This document shows, piece after piece, positions 5,810 to 6,681 of a stretch of DNA of 6,681 nt. The notes below the pieces were generated by a model, which made no database searches, had not been told where the DNA came from, and saw only the letters and a list, made by a program, of their open reading frames with translations. The stretch comes from Chitinophagaceae bacterium. Lineage in GTDB: Bacteria; Bacteroidota; Bacteroidia; Chitinophagales; Chitinophagaceae. The stretch lies in NCBI GenBank assembly GCA_003534175.1, contig DPFD01000201.1:936-7616 (forward strand), in the 5' to 3' direction. The translations under genes and the position numbers were made by a program. Every line of letters begins with the position of its first letter. The first letter of the stretch is position 1.

Positions 5810-6649
5810 ATGGACGCAAATAAAATTTTATCAGCCGACCTTCTGGATATCATCTTTGAAGGTAAAAACAAAAGCTACGGTGCGTATGAGTTGCGTAAAA
5901 CGTATAACAGGCGTATGCGCAATGCACTGATTATGGCTTTTTCGGCGTTGGCGTTGATTCTGGTAACATCCATCTTTGCAGGCAAACTCAGCAAGTCGGA
6001 TGGCAAAGAAGACATAGATGTGCTGGATACCCAGATGGCAGAGATTGCCCAGGATGAGCCACCACCGCCTCCACCGCCGCCGCCACCGCCACCCACGCCA
6101 CCACCACCACCGGAAATCAATCAGGTGAAGTTTACACCTCCTAAAATCGTAAAAGACGAGGAAGTGAAACCGGAGGAAAAAATTCAGGAGATTAAAGAAG
6201 ATCAGGTAATCAGTACACAAACGGTGGAGAGTGATAACAAGGTTCAGATTGTACAGGCACCTGTGGAAGCGGAAGGATCTAAAGTGGTAGAACTGCCCTC
6301 AACCGGTGATGATGAGAATAAAGTGTTCACCAAGGTTGAAATTGATGCGTCTTTCCCCGGAGGTATATCTGCCTGGAAAAGATACCTGCAAAACAACCTC
6401 AATGCGAATGCACCGGTTGATAACGGAGCACCTCCCGGTACATACACGGTAATCGTGAGGTTTATTGTGAGTAAAGACGGTAGCATCAGTGATGTGGTAG
6501 CTGAAACCAAACATGGTTATGGTATGGAACAGGAAGCCATCAAAATCATCAGGAAAGGCCCGAAGTGGAAGCCCGGTATTCAAAATGGTCGTGAGGTGAG
6601 TGCCTACCGCCGTCAGCCGATTACTTTCATTGTAGCTGAAGATTATTAA
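5810..6649 (+). CDS. tonB: Energy transducer TonB
   Basis: A 279-residue TonB that spans the periplasm and passes the ExbB/ExbD motor's energy to outer-membrane TonB-dependent receptors. The order of parts is: a cytoplasmic N-terminus with EGKNKSYGAYELRK (17-30), characteristic of Bacteroidota TonB; one membrane helix at about 39-58; a proline tract (12 Pro, Thr96, 5 Pro; residues 84-101); an acidic/Lys-rich spacer (about 110-170); and the C-terminal domain from about 176. That domain shows IDASFPGGISAWKRYLQNNL (178-197), GTYTVIVRFIVSKDGSISDV and the closing KWKPGIQNGREVSAYRRQPI, the standard TonB_C pattern. The N-terminal cytoplasmic stretch is longer than in E. coli TonB, whose helix is nearly at the N-terminus. 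The ATG at 5810 is 44 nt after the second exbD, so it is probably the last gene of the operon. The C-terminus is intact, and 32 nt follow to the window end with no clear terminator. Confidence 0.95.
   Translation: MDANKILSADLLDIIFEGKNKSYGAYELRKTYNRRMRNALIMAFSALALILVTSIFAGKLSKSDGKEDIDVLDTQMAEIAQDEPPPPPPPPPPPPTPPPPPEINQVKFTPPKIVKDEEVKPEEKIQEIKEDQVISTQTVESDNKVQIVQAPVEAEGSKVVELPSTGDDENKVFTKVEIDASFPGGISAWKRYLQNNLNANAPVDNGAPPGTYTVIVRFIVSKDGSISDVVAETKHGYGMEQEAIKIIRKGPKWKPGIQNGREVSAYRRQPITFIVAEDY
6059..6112 (+). repeat. tonB: CCN trinucleotide tract encoding the TonB polyproline region
   Basis: Eighteen consecutive codons give 12 prolines, one threonine (ACG) and 5 prolines, mostly CCA and CCG with single CCT and CCC codons. 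The tract is the rigid periplasmic extension typical of TonB. The mixture of proline codons suggests selection for the peptide rather than recent slippage of a pure repeat, although the near-repeat could vary in length between strains. Twelve prolines in a row would be expected to need elongation factor P for smooth translation (known behaviour of polyproline). Confidence 0.85.
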
Positions 6650-6681
6650 TACAATATTTTCTCAACACCTTCATCCGCCGG

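Noticed and set aside
5875..6120. Minus-strand open frame with a long glycine run
   Set aside because: The glycines are just the complement of the TonB proline codons (CCN gives NGG). It lies wholly inside tonB and has no sign of a real protein.

Overview
The window looks like chromosomal DNA from a member of the Bacteroidota, most likely near Chitinophagales or Sphingobacteriales. The taxonomic evidence is indirect. Shine-Dalgarno sequences are absent and starts are preceded by A-rich leaders. Promoter-like words resemble the Bacteroidota -33/-7 type (TTTG, about 19 nt, TAnnTTTG). The ExbB, paired ExbD and TonB proteins have forms typical of that phylum, including a TonB N-terminus with an 'EGKNKSYGAYELRK' motif. 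All six genes are on the + strand, and no RNA gene, CRISPR array or mobile element was seen.

Layout: (1) positions 2-2085 hold the distal end of a respiratory complex I operon: the C-terminal part of nuoM, cut by the window edge, then a complete nuoN. Both keep the charged membrane residues used for proton translocation. (2) Positions 2138-3421 encode a MacB/FtsX-type ABC transporter permease with no ATPase gene beside it. It is preceded by a -7-like promoter word and a small inverted repeat. (3) After a 204-nt AT-rich intergenic region with promoter-like sequence, positions 3626-6649 form a compact four-gene operon, exbB-exbD-exbD-tonB, with gaps of 52, 27 and 44 nt.

Functionally, complex I builds the proton motive force, and the ExbB/ExbD motor uses it to energise TonB, which drives uptake through outer-membrane TonB-dependent receptors (SusC-type and siderophore receptors in this phylum). 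The adjacency of these modules is probably incidental, since separate promoters are likely.

I found no convincing undescribed system. The points most worth a second look are the two ExbD paralogues with different motifs at the channel aspartate, the long periplasmic domain of the first ExbD, the extra N-terminal membrane segment and His-containing loop of ExbB, and the orphan ABC permease.
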